A DNA stretch of 64,000 bases from Macrostomum hystrix (lineage: Eukaryota; Platyhelminthes; Macrostomidae). Where the stretch lies: assembly GCA_950097015.1 (NCBI GenBank), contig CATNEN010000005.1, positions 1,922,001-1,986,000 on the forward strand, written 5' to 3'. A model generated the notes under the pieces. The model was not told where the DNA came from. It saw only the letters and a program-made list of their open reading frames with translations, and made no database searches. The translations under genes and the position numbers were made by a program. Shown in pieces: positions 15,201 through 24,457 of this stretch (within the stretch, counting starts at the first letter, position 1; every line of letters starts with the position of its first letter).

Positions 15201-18200
15201 TACAAAACCAGCTAGTTCTTACCACCCTACAAAACCGGCTAGTTCTCACCTCCCTACAAAACCAGCTAGTTCTTACCACCCTACAAAACCAGCTAGTTCT
15301 CACCTCCCTACAAAACCAGCTAGTTCTCACCTCCCTACAAAACCAACATTACCAGTCCTACCATTCGTTAATTAAACAACGTCCATTTCCGTCACAAGCA
15401 AAGCAAACATAGCGCCAACTTTATTATATTGGACAGGAAACTCGCAAGCTGAAGTTCTGGTTCATCACGTCGATGCAAAAGAAGGTCACAAGCTTCCTTG
15501 TTCAAACTTCGTTCATGTTTTTCAACGATCTCATAACGCCTGGCCATGTGCCTAAGGACTATGCCAGCTTTATCAAGCGTGTTATGCGGCTAATGCTGCT
15601 AGAGAAATATCATAATATTTCTCGTATCCATCTAGACGTGGTACCGTTGGACATCAAAGACGCTGGCATTGAAGGCTTAGATGGTAAGAAGAAATAGGCA
15701 TTGATGCGTATTGCTTCGCGTATAATTAAGATTGGTGCATTAAAATGTGATTGTTTAGGAAGCATAACCGTGTTTCTTTAGTAAGTTCTGTATTTTCTGC
15801 TACTAATAGTAGAAATGAAAACATTATACCTTTTTAATTTGTGATTAGAATTTCTAACCAATTATTAATCACTGTTTCAGACTTCACGATTGGTGGTGAG
15901 ATATTTTTCACTAGCTTATCTAATCTACGTTGTCATTTAGTTTATTTATTTATCTGTTTCATTACTGTTTATTGAATCGCTATATACTGCTCTTTTTTAC
16001 TTTTATACCAAGTGATCGTATTATATAATATACTCTTTGTAGCAATTTAATTTTTTAAACTATTTTTATCAGTTTTTAACTGTACGTCTGTAAATTCGAG
16101 ATAAGTTATATTTGATTTGTCATGTTTTATTACTTTGTATTTTTTCATTTACTTAAATTGAATTACATTTTTTAACCGTTGTTTAGAACGCGATGACCGC
16201 CCAGTCGAGGTTCGAGTCCAGGAGCAGTTGATGCGCACTATTGAAGAGGCCTATCCAAATGTGCTAACTACTGAGGAGCTGTCCAAGTGAGTTGCTGCTA
16301 GAGATGTACTCACACAGGGGGTGTGTACATCTGCCCTGACCTCATCGTCGGTTAGGTCACTTAGGTCCCTACACGAGCTTAGGGACACTGGTGCGAGAGG
16401 CAAACGCGTTAACCACCCGGATTTGATGCTAAATGTACACATTAATTATCGATCTGTTTCTAATATAAACAGAAATGTGCAAATTGTTTATGTTGCTAGG
16501 CTACTCGTCGGTCAGATTTCTATTGCAAATCGAATAATTTATAAGAATATTCGTTTCTATAAAACGTCCACATTATAAAGTTCATGTTTGTTGCCATGGT
16601 AAGCATAAACCAATGCCCCTTTCCTATATCTCTACAGAGTGGTTCAGCAGGACGAGAAGCTGGTGCTGAATATTCTAGATCAGCTGCTATCTGAAGGACG
16701 CCTCCATCGCGTCGCCATGGAGGGTCGAAATCGAGGCAAATTTGCCTACGTTTTGCAGGTGCAAACTGGCCAAGACGAGGCTAACGCCGATTTAGGCATG
16801 GGAAAAGTTGAAGAAATCAGCGAAGGCAACATGGACGTCATCACCAAGATGAAAGAGAAACCAACTGTCGCCATCATCACCAATCTGATGTGCGAGAAGC
16901 GAGCCGTGGACGCTGTGATGCAGGATAAAACTACCTACGTGCGCTACGAGACAAAGGGTGGGGATTCTCATGTCTATACTATCGGCTATATTGGAGCGCA
17001 TAAGTGTGTCAGCACCAAACTGCCGGCTGTTGGTCGCGACATGCGAGCCAAGATTGCTAGCGGCAATACTACTACTAGATTGTTGGGCACGTTTCAGGTG
17101 AGTTGCAATCAAGATTAACAGACTCCTTCTTCTATAGATACTCGTAGATAGTAAAAAGGTGCAAGACAGAATGTCTGTTCGTTTTTGTTAAATTACTAAC
17201 TTAATTTACGCATCGGTTTAACAACCAACCACCAGGCTAGGCCTTTGCCGGCTAAAAATTTGTTTACGATAAAAAAATAATAAACGAAACAAGCATCCAT
17301 ACGTATAATGGACGAAAGCATCTTCAATGCCAGCCACGCACACATCGCTAAATTGTTTAGGTTAGCAGTTAGGTTAGGTTAGGTTTATGTGTTGCCGTAA
17401 CTGTACTTTTAGTCATGTTCAGTGCGAATCTACCGCGCTTAGTAATCGTAAAAATATTTCTTCTCGCAAGAATTTATTCATAGCGGAGGTTAGAAAACGT
17501 ATTTGTGAACAGTCACAAAAAGTACTGTAAAAATAGGCGTTTCAAGACACATGAAAAGTTTTTTACGGGCAATCATAGACCTTAAAGGGTGTTATCATTT
17601 GTCAGTGGAGTCAATTTGAATTAATAAATGGAGTTAATGAGTCTGCGTTAAGTTGCCTCCATGTGCGTCTTGCATTCAGGCTTAGGTACCGTAAGTCTGT
17701 AAAACGTAATTACAGCAGGCTTTGGTCTGTAATGCGCTTCAAGAGAAATCTTGTAGTCATTCTTGAGTCCACAGTAAACGTTAAAGTAGAGCGATGGCTG
17801 TGATGGGCAAAGGCTGCCACCTCCGTGTCCAGTTCCGGAGCTCAGGAAACTGGAACCTGCGGTTGCGAGTCGTGGATCACCATGATTTCCGCGGGTGTCA
17901 CATTTTTTCACCAGTGGCTGGTGGATGTCTGTTCGCACACTACCCCATGCCCACTTCTTGAACACAGGCAACTGGGCTCTGCGCTGCAGCTTTGCACTTG
18001 GAGCTGTGATTCAATGACGAGAGTGACTGTCTTCACCTAGCTTTACATGCTAGGTTCTTCGCTGCATCGGAGGTGCACTGTCAGGAACGACCTGCCGGTT
18101 GTGGTGTGAAATCACTATGGAGCGCAGTGCATTGGGAGTGCCAACTGCGTCCTCCTTGGACGCCCACCGAAAGCCCACTTAAAGGTGGATAAGAGTCCAC

Positions 18201-21200
18201 AGACTGCAGGCTCATTATTGCGCTGCACGCCAGATAGGACCATGTGCCACTTGCGAGTCAAAGCGAGAACTGTAACAGAAATGTAAAAAAATCGCCGCAT
18301 GTTTCCCAGTCGACGCGAAAGTCCACTGCGCTAAGCACCGACAAGGAACCGTCGAGCGCAAGCTCGAGCTCGTATCCCGCGCTGAACAGTGATGTCTGTA
18401 GGGCCACCATGGCTAATAGCTCCGTAGCCGTGTGGGCTGGACCGCGGCGACTTGCCGAATCGAACCCTAGGCTGTTAGGAATAAGGGTCGCACTGCTGGT
18501 GGTAGTGGCGGCAGTCTTGGAAGATCATGAAATTAAGCTTCTTCCAGGCGAGCCACGAGTATAGCGCTTTTTTCAGTCATGTGTTTTTATTTGGACGGAA
18601 TTTTCGGCCTAAACTGTGCCTAAAAATAGACAGCACAGCTAGTGGCACAATCGGAGCTATTGCGGGACGATTTCGAAGGCTGCGTGCAACGTCTCAAATC
18701 GCAGCTCTTCAGTGCGTAGACTGAAGTTTCATCCGCCATAATTTCTACCCTAGCTAATTCTAGTATCCATTCATATAACAACCGGATTGAATGAAGCAAT
18801 CGGGAATTAAGTGGCTTGCTCAATGACACGAACTCACGACCTATGTTGATGCTCATTGCGACCTGCATATTACAGGACATTGAGCACGTACTATTAGTTG
18901 GCGTCTGCGGTTCGGTTTGCAATCTGAGCGACCTGGCGCAGAGCAGCCGACTCGGCGACATCATCGTAGCTTCGCCCAGTCCAAAGCAGGACAGCGCCTA
19001 CGTCTACTGTGACAGCGTCGACGAGGACGACTCAGGACAGTTGCGCTTCAGTCTGAAACAGTGGATTGTGCCGGATGCAAAACTGCCTCAGCTGGCTGCC
19101 AATCTTGTGTCCGCCTACGGACCCAGCTTCGAGCAGGTTTGCCCTCAATTTTATCCATTGTCACTCCTCTTAAAGCCATTCTCACTCCGAAAACCATTGT
19201 CCCACTTCAAACCATTGTCACTCCTCTTAAAACCATTGTCACCCCTCTTAAAACCATTGTCACCCCTCTTAAAACCATTTTCAATTCTCTTAAAACCAAT
19301 GTCACTCCGCTTAAAACCATTGTCACCCCTCTTAAAACCAATGTCACTCCTCTTAAAACCATTTTCACCCCTCTTAAAACCATTGTCACTCCGAAAACCA
19401 TTGTCCCTCCTCAAACCATTGTCACCCCTCTTAAAAGCAATGTCACTCCTCTTAAAACCATTTTCAATTCTCTTAAAACCAATGTCACTCCGCTTAAAAC
19501 CAATGTCACTCCTCTTAAAACCATTTTCAATTCTCTTAAAACCAATGTCACTACTCTTAAAACCATTGTCACTCCTCTTAAAGCCATTTTCACTCCACTT
19601 AAAAGCATTTTCACACCGTTTAATCTATTGTCACTCCTCCAGACCGATTGTCTGTCCAATTGATCCCCACTCACTGTTCAATTTCATCTCCAGTAATTTA
19701 CTTTCCCAACCGCAGGCTCCGTGGACTCAGCTCAGCGCGGAGGTGGCCAGTCAGCTGACTGACTTTGCCCGTCCGGAGGGTGTCGAAGATAAAGTGCAAA
19801 TGCAGCTTGGCGACGGTCAGGTGATTGAGATGGCGCCTCCGACATTGGATAGGGCTGGTGATTTGCCCTTTGTTCGCATGGGTCCGCTTGGCAGCGGCAA
19901 GCCTGTTGTCTCTGACGCCTTCCTCAGATCTGAATTCGCTATTCAACGAGGCATTCTTGGCTACGATACCGAGTTTGACCAGGTATACTGTGCGGGTCAG
20001 CAATATGGGCTTCTGTGTCATGCTTGTAGGCTTATCTGAGTCATGCTTGTAGGCTTATCTGAGTCATGCTTGTAGGCTTATCTGAGCCATGCTTGTAGGC
20101 TTATATGAGTCATGCTTGTAGGCTTATCTGAGTCATGCTTGTAGGCTTATCTGAGTCATGCTTGTAGGCTTATCTGAGCCATGCTTGTAGGCTTATATGA
20201 GTCATGCTTGTAGGCTTATCTGAGTCATGCTTGTAGGCTTATCTGAGTCATGCTTGTAGGCTTATATGAGTCATGCTTGTAGGCTTATCTGAGTCATGTT
20301 TGTAGGCTTATCTGAGTCATGTTTGTAGGCTTATCTGAGTCATGTTTGTAGGCTTATATGAGTCATGTTTGTAGGCTTATCTGAGCCATGCTTGTAGGCT
20401 TATATGAGTCATGTTTGTAGGCTTATATGAGCCATGTTTGTAGGCTTATCTGAGTCATGTTTGTAGGCTTATCTGAGTCATGTTTGTAGGCTTATCTGAG
20501 TCATGTTTGTAGGCTTACTAGCTTTTTTTGCCCGTTGTTTTTGGGGCAGAAATTTAAAGCAAAGCAGTAAGCAATTCACGTCTCTGTATTAACTTTATAG
20601 TGAAGGTCACCATTTATTTATTTACTGCATTAATGAAAAGTGAAGAGTTTGTTTAAGGGCGTTTTAAGTAAAAAATAAGTGAAAAGTTTGTCCAAACAGC
20701 CCCCTCTTGATTACTTCTTTAGAAACATGTCTCTTAGCCACTCCTCTATACAGTCAGTGGCAGATCCAGGAATTTTGTTTTGGGGCGGTCTGTCAGGGGA
20801 GCGCCATGAGAATCACAGAGGGGGTGCCAGCGGCCGAAAAAGGGCGCCAGGAGCCAAGAAAGGGCGCCAGTGGCTGAAAAACGGGAGCCAGCGGCTGAAA
20901 AAGGGGCGCCAGCGGCCGAAAAGGAGCGCCAGTGCTGCGACTGGCGCCCCTGGTGGGGGCATCTTATTCCCATGATTAAAATTTAGGGGGGCGACTGCCC
21001 CCCCGCCCCCCCCTAAATCTGCCTCTGTATACAGTATGCATGTACACGCGTATACATAAGGAAAATAGCCATGGCATAACAATAACAATGTCAAAGAAAC
21101 AAAATTAAACTGTTTCAGAGTTCAGAGTTAGACAGGTCAAGGTCAATTCGTGACTACTTTTCTATTAATTGCTTGCGAGTCACCTCAAGTCCTGGGGATA

Positions 21201-22949
21201 CACCACATTCTTCGTTCTTCCCCTTGGTGCGAAAATGAATAGGCCAGCTGGAGTTCCAACACGGGAGCAGGCGACATAAAGCTGCCCATGCGAGAAGCAA
21301 GGAGTCTCCAGGTTGATGCCAGCCACCTTCAGCGACTGTCCCTGAGCCTTGTTAATAGTCATCGCAAAGCACACTCTCACAGGGAACTGCAGTCGCTTGA
21401 ACTGAAATAGCAGGTCCGTGGGGATAATTGGAATCCGGGGAACGAACACAGACTCTCCTCTGCCAGATCCAGTCATTATCGTGGCCTCAATCACGTGTGG
21501 GAAGAGCCGCCTGACTATCAGTCTGGTGCCGTTACACAGCCTTGGCGCATTCAGGTTGCGGAGGAGCATAATTGGTGCCCCAACTTTCAGCTGCAAGTTG
21601 TGCGATGGAGTTCCAGGAGGATCTAGAGAGTTCAGAAACTCAACAGGATACTCCACAGCGGTGTCATCAGTCAACGTTGTATCAATTGACTTGTAGGTGA
21701 AAACTGCACCTGGCAACTCCTGAAGCAGTTGGTAGTTAATTTCGTTGGTGGCATCATTTCTAGGACACAGAATTGCCCTCTCTGACAGCCAGTCAACGTC
21801 AGCATATCGAGAGAAATAGGCTGGCTGGAGAGAAATATCGACCGGAGAGCCCTGCGCACTGGGACGCCACCGCACTCACCGCACTCAGTCTCAGTGCTGC
21901 TTGGGGGCCAGTAGACAGTCTAGGGGTTTGGGCTGTGTACATTCACGGCTTGAAATACAATGTACAGTCTGGGGCTTCGGCGCCCGGGGAAGGGAGGGGG
22001 TGGCTGTAATAAAATTTGGCCCGCAGAGTGGCGGAGGGGAGTTGGGGTGGCTGTCCTCGGAAAACAAAAAGTGACTCACTTTGAGATGATGCAGCTTTGC
22101 TCTGGATTGAGTAGAGATGTTCAAAATTGACAGCATTGTTGGAAAACATGTAAAGTGTAAGTGGATCAAATTTGGAGAAAATCTGACAAAGTGGGGCGAC
22201 GATATGTCGAATTGTGTGATTTTTTGACGATTTTTGAGCAGTTTTTTGCACTTTTGAGCAGGAAGGAAATGATTTTTCGGGAATTTGAGTAGCCTATTGC
22301 ACTCAGCGTAGGTGGTTTTAGGTGTGTGCAAAGTTTGGTGCAATTTGGTTGAGCGGTTTCGGCGTCTATAAAGACAAAAGGTTGCACACACACAGACAGA
22401 CACACACACACACAGACAGAGTTTTCACTTTTATATATATAGATATGAGCCATGTTTGTAGGCTTATCTGAGTCATGTTTGTAGGCTTATCTGAGTCATG
22501 TTTGTAGGCTTATCTGAGTCATGTTTGTAGGCTTATATGAGTCATGTTTGTAGGCTTATCTGAGCCATGCTTGTAGGCTTATATGAGTCATGCTTGTAGG
22601 CTTATATGAGTCATGTTTGTAGGCTTATCTGAGTCATGTTTGTAGGCTTATCTGAGTCATGTTTGTAGGCTTATCTGAGCCATGCTTGTAGCCTTATGAG
22701 TCAGCATTGTAAAGCCGTATTAGATTTTCTTTCTCTGTAGATAAAATTTCTATTCATATAAAGTCAATTATTTCATCCCATCCATTATCTCAGGTGCTTG
22801 AAAGCATCCTTGGCAACAGGTGCAACTCGTTCCTAGTGGTTCGCGCTTGTGCCGACTATCACGACGGTCAGAAGGGCACCGTGTGGCAGCCGTACGCTAG
22901 CCTGCAGGCTGCAGCCTTTGCTAGGAGTGTGTTACAGGAGCTGGTGTAA
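3290..22949 (+). CDS. Winged-helix / nucleoside phosphorylase-like fusion protein
   Basis: Seven probable exons: 3290-3462 (possible first exon, ATG at 3,290, donor GTAAGT), 15437-15683 (could begin at 15,413), 16187-16286, 16638-17097, 18876-19136, 19716-19982 and 22794-22949 (stop TAA). From 15,437 on all junctions keep frame and give 496 residues. The first exon ends in phase 1 and does not join 15,437 in frame, so an exon may be missing or exon 1 misassigned. Residues from EVRVQEQLMRTIEEAYPN to about GRLHRV resemble a Storkhead-box type winged helix (DNA-binding fold). From KPTVAIITNLMCEKRAV to the end it resembles the PNP/UDP-MTAN phosphorylase fold: VLLVGVCGSV is the nucleotide-site glycine region, VVRACADYHDG carries the expected catalytic Asp, and WQPYASLQAAAF is the typical last helix. 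Function is inferred; the substrate is unknown. An AATAAA follows at 23,056. Confidence 0.78.
3620..3959 (+). repeat. tRNA-derived SINE, family 1 (copy in intron 1)
   Basis: A degenerate tRNA-like head has a B-box-like GAGCTCGATTCC at 3,664. The body shared by all copies follows: GCAGCCGCGGAGAGAAGGC, GGCCAACCTCCA, a GTGTACACTGCCTGAC segment, and the end GCAGCCCTCCTGC. It finishes in an ATTATT-rich tail. Other copies lie at 16.3, 25.7, 28.8, 31.3, 39.3, 42.1 and 44.8 kb, which shows a dispersed family. Confidence 0.75.
4397..5582. repeat. 17-bp minisatellite array
   Basis: About 70 tandem units of GAGATGAGAATGTCGGC, with shortened units lacking part of ATGTC, run for 1.19 kb in the first intron of the winged-helix/phosphorylase gene. 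Long minus-strand open frames here are products of a stop-free repeat and are not genes. Confidence 0.95.
5590..6383. other. Intronic spacer between two arrays
   Basis: Unique AT-rich DNA between the 17-bp and 34-bp arrays. No exon, RNA gene or mobile-element end was recognised on either strand. Confidence 0.5.
6384..7110. repeat. 34-bp minisatellite array
   Basis: About 21 tandem units of 34 bp contain CTGCTGCAATCCTTATTT followed by CCCAAAATATCCCAT. The unit length is not a multiple of three and the plus strand lacks stops, so all three plus frames stay open by repetition alone. It lies in an intron of the winged-helix/phosphorylase gene. Confidence 0.95.
7111..7833. other. Intronic spacer before the large satellite
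   Basis: Unique sequence with no supported exon. It separates the 34-bp array from the degenerate left edge of the 27-bp satellite. Confidence 0.5.
7834..15346. repeat. Large 27/40-bp satellite with higher-order repeat
   Basis: A 7.5-kb array of two interleaved monomers. One is a 27-bp unit starting GCTAGTTCTCACCTCCC; the other is a 40-bp unit with an extra TTATCTCCTG. The left edge (7,834-8,030) is a degenerate 21-bp form (ATCTAGTTCTTATCCCCAG), probably the ancestral state. Marker blocks recur in order: identical 321-bp runs start at 8,267, 10,376 and 13,154, and identical 294-bp runs start at 9,664, 12,442 and 14,552. The spacings are 2,109-2,110 and 2,778 bp. This indicates about three copies of a 2.1-kb higher-order unit, the middle one enlarged by 668 bp. 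The minus-strand RTSWFCREV peptide frame is broken by every 40-bp unit and is not a gene. The array is intronic. Confidence 0.95.
15684..16186. other. AT-rich intron
   Basis: Intron between two exons of the winged-helix/phosphorylase gene (donor GTAAGA, acceptor TTTAG). Nothing else was recognised in it. Confidence 0.7.
16287..16413 (-). repeat. Truncated SINE, family 1
   Basis: Minus-strand copy with the family's GTGTACATCTGCCCTGAC segment. Near 16,385-16,412 it has the tRNA-like head seen in reverse (GGTGCGAGAGGCAAACGCG). Most of the middle of the element is deleted. It starts immediately at the donor site of the preceding exon. Confidence 0.6.
17098..18875. other. Intron containing a decayed coding-like tract (minus strand)
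   Basis: Intron of the winged-helix/phosphorylase gene. Between about 17,640 and 18,530 the minus strand is GC-richer and coding-like. One frame reads through about 100 codons (18,520-18,240, including ELLAMVALQTSLFSAGYEL), then continues past a single TGA. A second frame (18,010-17,650) runs about 115 codons to a stop and ends PKPECKTHMEAT. No family was recognised. It could be a degraded retrocopy or captured gene fragment. At 18,795-18,860 a short GTGGCTTGCTCAATGACACG segment resembles the end of another SINE type. Confidence 0.35.
19137..19715 (+). repeat. Intron with 21-bp array, open in frame
   Basis: Between exons 18876-19136 and 19716-19982 lie 579 bp dominated by a 21-bp unit containing TCACTCCTCTTAAAACCA. 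The donor is a weak GTTTGC; the acceptor (CCCAACCGCAG) is good. The segment is exactly 193 codons long and has no stop in the frame of the flanking exons, so retention would insert about 190 residues of LLLKPLS-type repeats. The phosphorylase fold reads naturally when it is removed, so I treat it as an intron. Confidence 0.7.
20010..20517. repeat. 23-bp minisatellite, left part
   Basis: About 22 units of 23 bp (TGAGTCATGCTTGTAGGC plus TTATC) in the last intron of the winged-helix/phosphorylase gene. It is broken at 20,517 by a Helitron and resumes at 22,444. Units alternate between CATGCTTG and CATGTTTG, and between TATC and TATA variants. Confidence 0.95.
20755..21027. mobile_element. Non-autonomous hAT element nested in the Helitron
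   Basis: A 273-bp element flanked by perfect 8-bp duplications TATACAGT (20,747-20,754 and 21,028-21,035), the length expected for hAT transposons. Terminal inverted repeats are CAGTGGCAGATCCAGG and, on the other strand, CAGAGGCAGATTTAGG. The interior is a small variable array of GCGCCAGCGGCCGAAAAAGG-like units and a C-rich run; there is no transposase. Confidence 0.9.
21180..21875 (-). pseudogene. Helitron Pif1-type helicase, C-terminal fragment
   Basis: About 230 codons ending in a natural stop after VVYPQDLR. It matches the last third of Pif1-like Helitron helicases: RAILCPRNDATNEIN, an LKVGAPIMLLRN region, the FAMTINKAQGQSL motif (helicase motif V region) and LYVACSRV (motif VI). The Walker A and B motifs and the Rep nuclease are missing. 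No ATG start lies in place, so it is a remnant inside the non-autonomous Helitron. Confidence 0.9.
22444..22700. repeat. 23-bp minisatellite, right part
   Basis: Continuation, with about eleven units, of the 23-bp array split by the Helitron. It ends about 95 bp before the last exon of the winged-helix/phosphorylase gene. Confidence 0.95.
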
Positions 22950-23055
22950 CTGGGTGTTCATCTGTTATCACTTGTATTTCAATCGTTTATTAAGCTATCA
23001 ATGTTTTTATAAACCAAGCCGCTATGGATAATTAGCACTTCCTTATTTCTCATCC

Positions 23056-23061
23056 AATAAA
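23056..23061 (+). promoter_or_regulatory. Poly(A) signal AATAAA
   Basis: Canonical hexamer 107 bp after the TAA stop of the winged-helix/phosphorylase gene. It is the first such signal after the stop. Confidence 0.7.
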
Positions 23062-23105
23062 TCTAGCTTGCAAGATGGTCGCTTGTTGTTGCTGCTAATC
23101 ACTGA

Positions 23106-23722
23106 CAGTTTAGTGGGTCAGTGATTCAATTAGAATCCAATTTAGTGGGTCAGTGAATGGGAATCCAATATAGTGGGTCAGTGAATGGGAATCCAATTTA
23201 GTGGGTCAGTGAATGGGAATCCAATTTAGTGGGTCAGTGAATGGGAATCCAATATAGTGGGTCAGTGAATGGGAATCCAATTTAGTGGGTCAGTGAATGG
23301 GAATCCAATTTAGTGGGTCAGTGAATGGGAATCCAATATAGTGGGTCAGTGAATGGGAATCCAATTTAGTGGGTCAGTGAATGGGAATCCAATTTAGTGG
23401 GTCAGTGAATGGGAATCCAATTTAGTGGGTCAGTGAATGGGAATCCAATTTAGTGGGTCAGTGAATGGGAATCCAATTTAGTGGGTCAGTGAATGGGAAT
23501 CCAATATAGTGGGTCAGTGAATGGGAATCCAATTTAGTGGGTCAGTGAATGGGAATCCAATTTAGTGGGTCAGTGAATGGGAATCCAATTTAGTGGGTCA
23601 GTGAATGGGAATCCAATTTAGTGGGTCAGTGAATGGGAATCCAATTTAGTGGGTCAGTGAATGGGAATCCAATTTAGTGGGTCAGTGAATGGGAATCCAA
23701 TTTAGTGGGTCAGGGAGTTAAT
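23106..23722. repeat. 28-bp minisatellite array
   Basis: About 22 very uniform units of 28 bp (GGGAATCCAATTTAGTGGG plus TCAGTGAAT). A TATA/TTTA variant of the unit recurs at intervals. It starts 45 bp past the poly(A) signal. No spacers of varying sequence are present, so it is not CRISPR-like. Confidence 0.95.
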
Positions 23723-24457
23723 TAGAACCAGTGTCAAATAAGGTAAACGAATTTATTGTTTAGTCAACGCATTCCATCTTGCAATTTTTGTTACATCTGT
23801 TTTACTTTTATTTTAATTTGCTTGGCTTTTTTTCAAATATGCGAACAGGTGTAAAAAATGCAGATATCCCTGATCAAACCAGTTTTACTCTTGAACTTAC
23901 AATAGATATGTTTGTTTCTTGGTCACTTTAAGTATATTTATTAGTTTAAACATTTTTACCAGTTTTTAAGCTTTTTAAGCTTTTTCGCTTCTTTGAAATT
24001 TGATTGCAATTGTCAGCAATAGCAGCTTATTCGTGTTTTTTTTACTCGGCATTACTTAATTATTCAGCAGCTTTTTGTTGTTTTAGCTATTCAATAGTGC
24101 AATCTAGTTTTTGTTATTATTGTTTTTTTACTGAAATGTATACCATCAGTTTACTTATTCAGTACAGATTAATTATAATTCTAATAGTCTACAACAAATA
24201 TAGCATTAATATTGAAGTTGCTTTACTTTATAAAGTTGTGTACTTTTTTTTAACAAATATTAACTGAAATATTTTAGACTTGCGCTTTTTTACCATAGAC
24301 ATTCAAGTCTGCGAGTACTTTTAGCAACTAATTCTGATGTGTTTATGGTCAAGGGAGACAATTGTCTATGGCATTTAACAGCAGATAGAATAACTCGGCC
24401 ACAGGAATAGCAGTACATTTGGCCATTCATTTATTTGATCGCCAACAGAAAGTCGCT
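23723..24457. other. Intergenic spacer upstream of the EGF/TSP1 gene
   Basis: AT-rich DNA between the 28-bp array and the next start codon. It presumably contains the promoter and 5' UTR, but no motif is convincing. CCATAGAC at 24,293 and GTCTATGG at 24,363 form a short inverted pair, like the GTCTATGG words in the foldback element at 1.7-2.0 kb. Confidence 0.4.

Larger units (their letters stand above)
20518..22443 (-). mobile_element. Helitron (non-autonomous), inserted in minisatellite
   Basis: A 1,926-bp element on the minus strand. Its 5' end reads TCTATATATATAAAAGTG, followed by the CTGTCTGTGTG and CGCCGAAACCGCTCAACC stretches common in animal Helitrons. Its 3' end is CTAG, preceded about 12 bp upstream by a TGCCC/GGGCA hairpin. 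Insertion is between A (20,517) and T (22,444) with no target duplication, the Helitron signature. Removing it restores the host 23-bp unit GGCTTATATGAGCC exactly. It keeps only the C-terminal part of the helicase and no Rep domain, so it must have moved in trans or been truncated since. Confidence 0.95.

Noticed and set aside
8267-15330. Minus-strand open frames encoding RTSWFCREV repeats (97-142 codons)
   Set aside because: The 27-bp unit is nine stop-free codons, so openness is automatic. Each 40-bp unit shifts the frame and ends the protein, and there are no splice sites or non-repeat sequence.
16792-17112. Minus-strand gene opposite the winged-helix/phosphorylase exon
   Set aside because: It is a shadow frame of the well-supported plus-strand exon 16,638-17,097, without its own splice sites.
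18816-20039. Single uninterrupted 407-codon gene
   Set aside because: It reads through a repeat-filled stretch. Removing 19,137-19,715 gives a natural phosphorylase-type sequence with a good acceptor, and the frame's own start lies in an intron.
23106-23722. Possible CRISPR-like array
   Set aside because: Units are directly adjacent with no variable spacers, and the context is a eukaryotic gene. The same holds for all other arrays.
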